A program made the translations under genes and the position numbers. This document shows, piece by piece, positions 61,496-64,000 of a DNA stretch of 64,000 nt. The notes beneath the pieces were generated by a model. The model searched no databases. It saw nothing but the letters and a program-made list of their open reading frames with translations, and was not told the origin of the DNA. Source of the stretch: Membranipora membranacea (lineage: Eukaryota > Bryozoa > Gymnolaemata > Cheilostomatida > Membraniporidae); contig OU612065.1 in NCBI GenBank assembly GCA_914767715.1, positions 39,060,001 to 39,124,000 on the forward strand, in the 5' to 3' direction. Position 1 is the first letter of the stretch; every line of letters starts with the position of its first letter.

Positions 61496-63749
61496 TCAAA
61501 GGAAATCTGTCGAGTGAATACTGTGAGCGTCTACATGATCAGGATCTGACAGATCGATCATGCTGAAATCAGAGGCAGCCAATGATCTCCTAGGGCTATG
61601 TAATAATGGGGCAATGCTTGCTTTCTTCACAGCATTCCTGATCCTACGAATGTACATGTCACGTGGTGTAGGATTGCGCAACACGTCGCAACGTGAGCAG
61701 GCACGCCAATTTTTTCTCAACATCTTTCCCCATTTCAGAAAGTAGGGATAGTCTGATATCATAATTGCGATAACCATCAGGCTTACAAACGAGACACCAA
61801 TAGCAGCAAACCATTGAGCACCAGGGGCTTCAGTGGGAGTTCTTTTAACTGGTGGAATCACAGGTGTGATCTCTTCATCACCAGGCTCTTTAGGTTTAGG
61901 GATAAATTCTCTTCTGGTGCGATTGTTTCGGTCCTCTGTAACATTTGTAGAATTAATTGAATAACTCCCAACTGAGGGTACTTTTGAGACACTATTATAG
62001 GAATAATTTTGACTCTTAGTAGTAGGCCTCACGATATTAATGCTGGATAATTTGGAATCTTTCTCGTTGCTAGGCTCGTATCTCTTGACTGTGGTTTGAC
62101 TCTGTTCACATGGACAACTGCATCTGCAGGGTTCTTGAGGATCAGAAAATATTGGATTTGAGGAAACACTGCTAGATACAGTACTATGCTCTTGAGATAC
62201 ATACTCCAGTGTTGACGCATCCTGATTTTGGGATATGTTTTGTAGCACTTGTGTTGCGATCCCAGATAATGACAGTTCTGTAGTTTGTGTAACCACAGTT
62301 GCTGTTGGTGCTAGTACATTGCTGTCTAATGTATTGACCTTTTCTGGATACACCATGGTAACATTATTAGTTCGGTGATCTAAGTAAAATGTCAAATGCT
62401 CCGCTGAGCTATAAGTTGTTGAACTAGATGATTCTTGCGTGGCTAATTTAGACAGTGTGGTATTGACAGGAGTTTGTGCATGCGTCTGCTGAATAGAGGA
62501 AAGATGGCTAGTTGTTTGGGTTTTGCGGAATGGAGCATGAGTGCTTGTTTTAAAAGGGGGAAGTGTTGTTGATATGGATTGTTGATGTGAAGGTCTGATG
62601 GATGAAATATTATCCATGGATCTAGGAGTCTTCCTGGTAGTTTCTTTATCTAACTTCTGAGCAGTTGTGCTGATGATACTCTCAGTTGTGGCCCGCAATG
62701 CTTTCTCACTCGCAGGGGCAGGTATGATTGTACCCGGTGGAAAGAGTATGAATCTCAATGTAAGATTCCTACTGCTTCTGTGTGGTCTTGTTGCAATAGA
62801 TGGCATTTCTGTTGTTGAAGTATACACAATGGAAACAGCTTGATCAGAGTGCCCACATTGGCTCACAAATACTCTCCTGATTCTCACTGTTACGATTCCA
62901 GGCTCCACACTCTCCGATCCTGCATCAATGACAAAGTTACCAGTACTCCGATTGTGCCAACTAAAAATCTGTCCACTGCTATGTAGAACAGTGTGGTTGC
63001 ACATCACATCTGAAGGTCTGATACGACTGCTGTCAAAGATTTCTAGTTCAGTAAGGAGTCCTCGATATGATTGTTTCCAGTCAAAGCCATTGTTCATGTG
63101 AGATCTCAGTTGACCTATGAACAATGTTCCATTCTGTAAGCTGTATCTTGGTGCCATACTTGTTGAGATGCCTCTAGTCCTACCATCGACGAATATCTTG
63201 CCAATGCCATTGATATTCCAGCTCACACAGATATGATGCCATGCGCGGTCTTCAACCTAAAAAAGTGATAGAGCATTACAGGGTGACACAAGGTAAGTGT
63301 CATATAATGCATTTATGTACATATACCTGTACCTGTATATTCTATTCCGAAGGTTGACCTCATATGTTGTTCAGGTATCCTCCCCAATAGCGTTACATAG
63401 TATAGACCTCTTAAGTACAATTTGTCCCAAGTCTCGAATCAAACTAAGTAGAGGCAAAGCATAGATAACTCACCTTGGCCATAGTGGTAAGTAGATGATT
63501 GTTCACGTTGAAAAGTATGTAGTTTGGAATGAGACTAAGTTGAACTCCATCGAATCCTTCACGCTCAGGAAGGTACGAAATCAGTGCTTTCTGCATCGAG
63601 CCTTGACGACTGGGTGATGTGTTTATCCAGAGACAAATAGTGAATGCGGTCAACAAGGCTGGGAATGTCTGATTAGCCTTCATAGTAATGATATCCGACC
63701 TCACTTTAAAGTCAGCCACTAGGCTTGCCTCACCATAGAGTAGCGACAT
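61496..63749 (-). CDS. Pentraxin-domain, mucin-like, single-pass membrane protein
   Basis: Two exons seen: 63474-63749 and 61496-63256 (678 codons up to the stop). Residues 1-200 form a pentraxin/laminin-G-like fold: FTICLWINTSPS, then HHICVSWNINGIGKIFVDG (close to the pentraxin H-x-C-x-S-W signature) and GTLFIGQL. Next comes a long Ser/Thr-rich, N-glycosylation-rich stalk with a cysteine cluster CRCSCPC, a furin-type RTRR at about 537-540, a membrane helix (WFAAIGVSFVSLMVIAIMI, about 574-592) and an 86-residue cytoplasmic tail that starts basic and ends acidic (STDFL end). No signal peptide is visible; the first ATG is preceded by an in-frame TGA and a possible CAG acceptor, so a 5' exon with the signal peptide may lie beyond the window. 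I do not know a named family member with this layout; ligand and role are unknown. Confidence 0.78.
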
Positions 63750-64000
63750 GTTTTTTGGCTGGTTTCAATACAATAATTGTCACACTACAACCCTTAGCTT
63801 TCAGAATGAGATGACTGATGTAAGACGTAAGAATGGGTTTTTTTCAATGATTGAAGACTTTTCTGTATGAATGTATAGGATAAATCACTGTTTTACATCA
63901 TCTATTTGCTTTGTTGTTTATCTAGTTAATTAAATTATGCTTCATGGAACACAGTGATTATAATCATTGCATATAAAACAAACAAATTACCTTCTACTCA
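63750..64000. other. Upstream flank or intron of the pentraxin-domain gene
   Basis: No exon recognised in these 251 bases. GAAACCAG just upstream of 63749 (minus strand) could be a splice acceptor. Confidence 0.4.

Overview
The window is animal (metazoan) nuclear DNA. It is AT-rich, every gene is split by GT-AG introns, and the genes are clan-2 cytochromes P450, the translational regulator GCN1 and a pentraxin-domain membrane protein. Non-LTR and LTR retrotransposons, small terminal-inverted-repeat elements and many minisatellites fill introns and spacers. This fits an invertebrate, but nothing seen here fixes the phylum.

Layout. 1-16.6 kb: the 3' two thirds of a P450 gene on the + strand (P450 A). 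Its 11.8-kb intron 5 holds a nest of transposons: a decayed LINE split by an inverted-repeat element, then an opposite-strand LINE split by a 369-bp element, a 123-bp duplication, and an older fragment that itself carries a complete gag-only LTR retrotransposon. 16.6-19.3 kb: spacer with a tRNA-derived SINE-like sequence, a LINE remnant and a 13-bp minisatellite. 19.3-30.4 kb: P450 B (- strand), nine exons, with one in-frame stop in exon 4; its intron 1 has grown to 6 kb. 30.4-34.5 kb: spacer with five minisatellites. 34.5-39.5 kb: P450 C (- strand), nine exons, an open frame of 507 codons. 40.8-61.0 kb: the last 29 exons of GCN1 (- strand), 5,406 nt in one continuous frame, with a 3.8-kb array of 65-bp repeats in one intron. 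61.5-63.75 kb: two exons of a pentraxin/mucin-like/single-pass membrane protein, same strand as GCN1 and lying where GCN1's missing 5' exons should be spliced across.

The three P450s share exon lengths and phases and are tandem duplicates (A converges on B; B and C are head-to-tail). They would be ER-anchored monooxygenases. GCN1 is the ribosome-associated HEAT-repeat activator of the eIF2alpha kinase GCN2 and is unrelated in function to its neighbours. Exon limits were read by hand from splice signals and from A/B/C or GCN1 family similarity, so individual boundaries may be off by a few bases, but the summed lengths keep frame in every gene.
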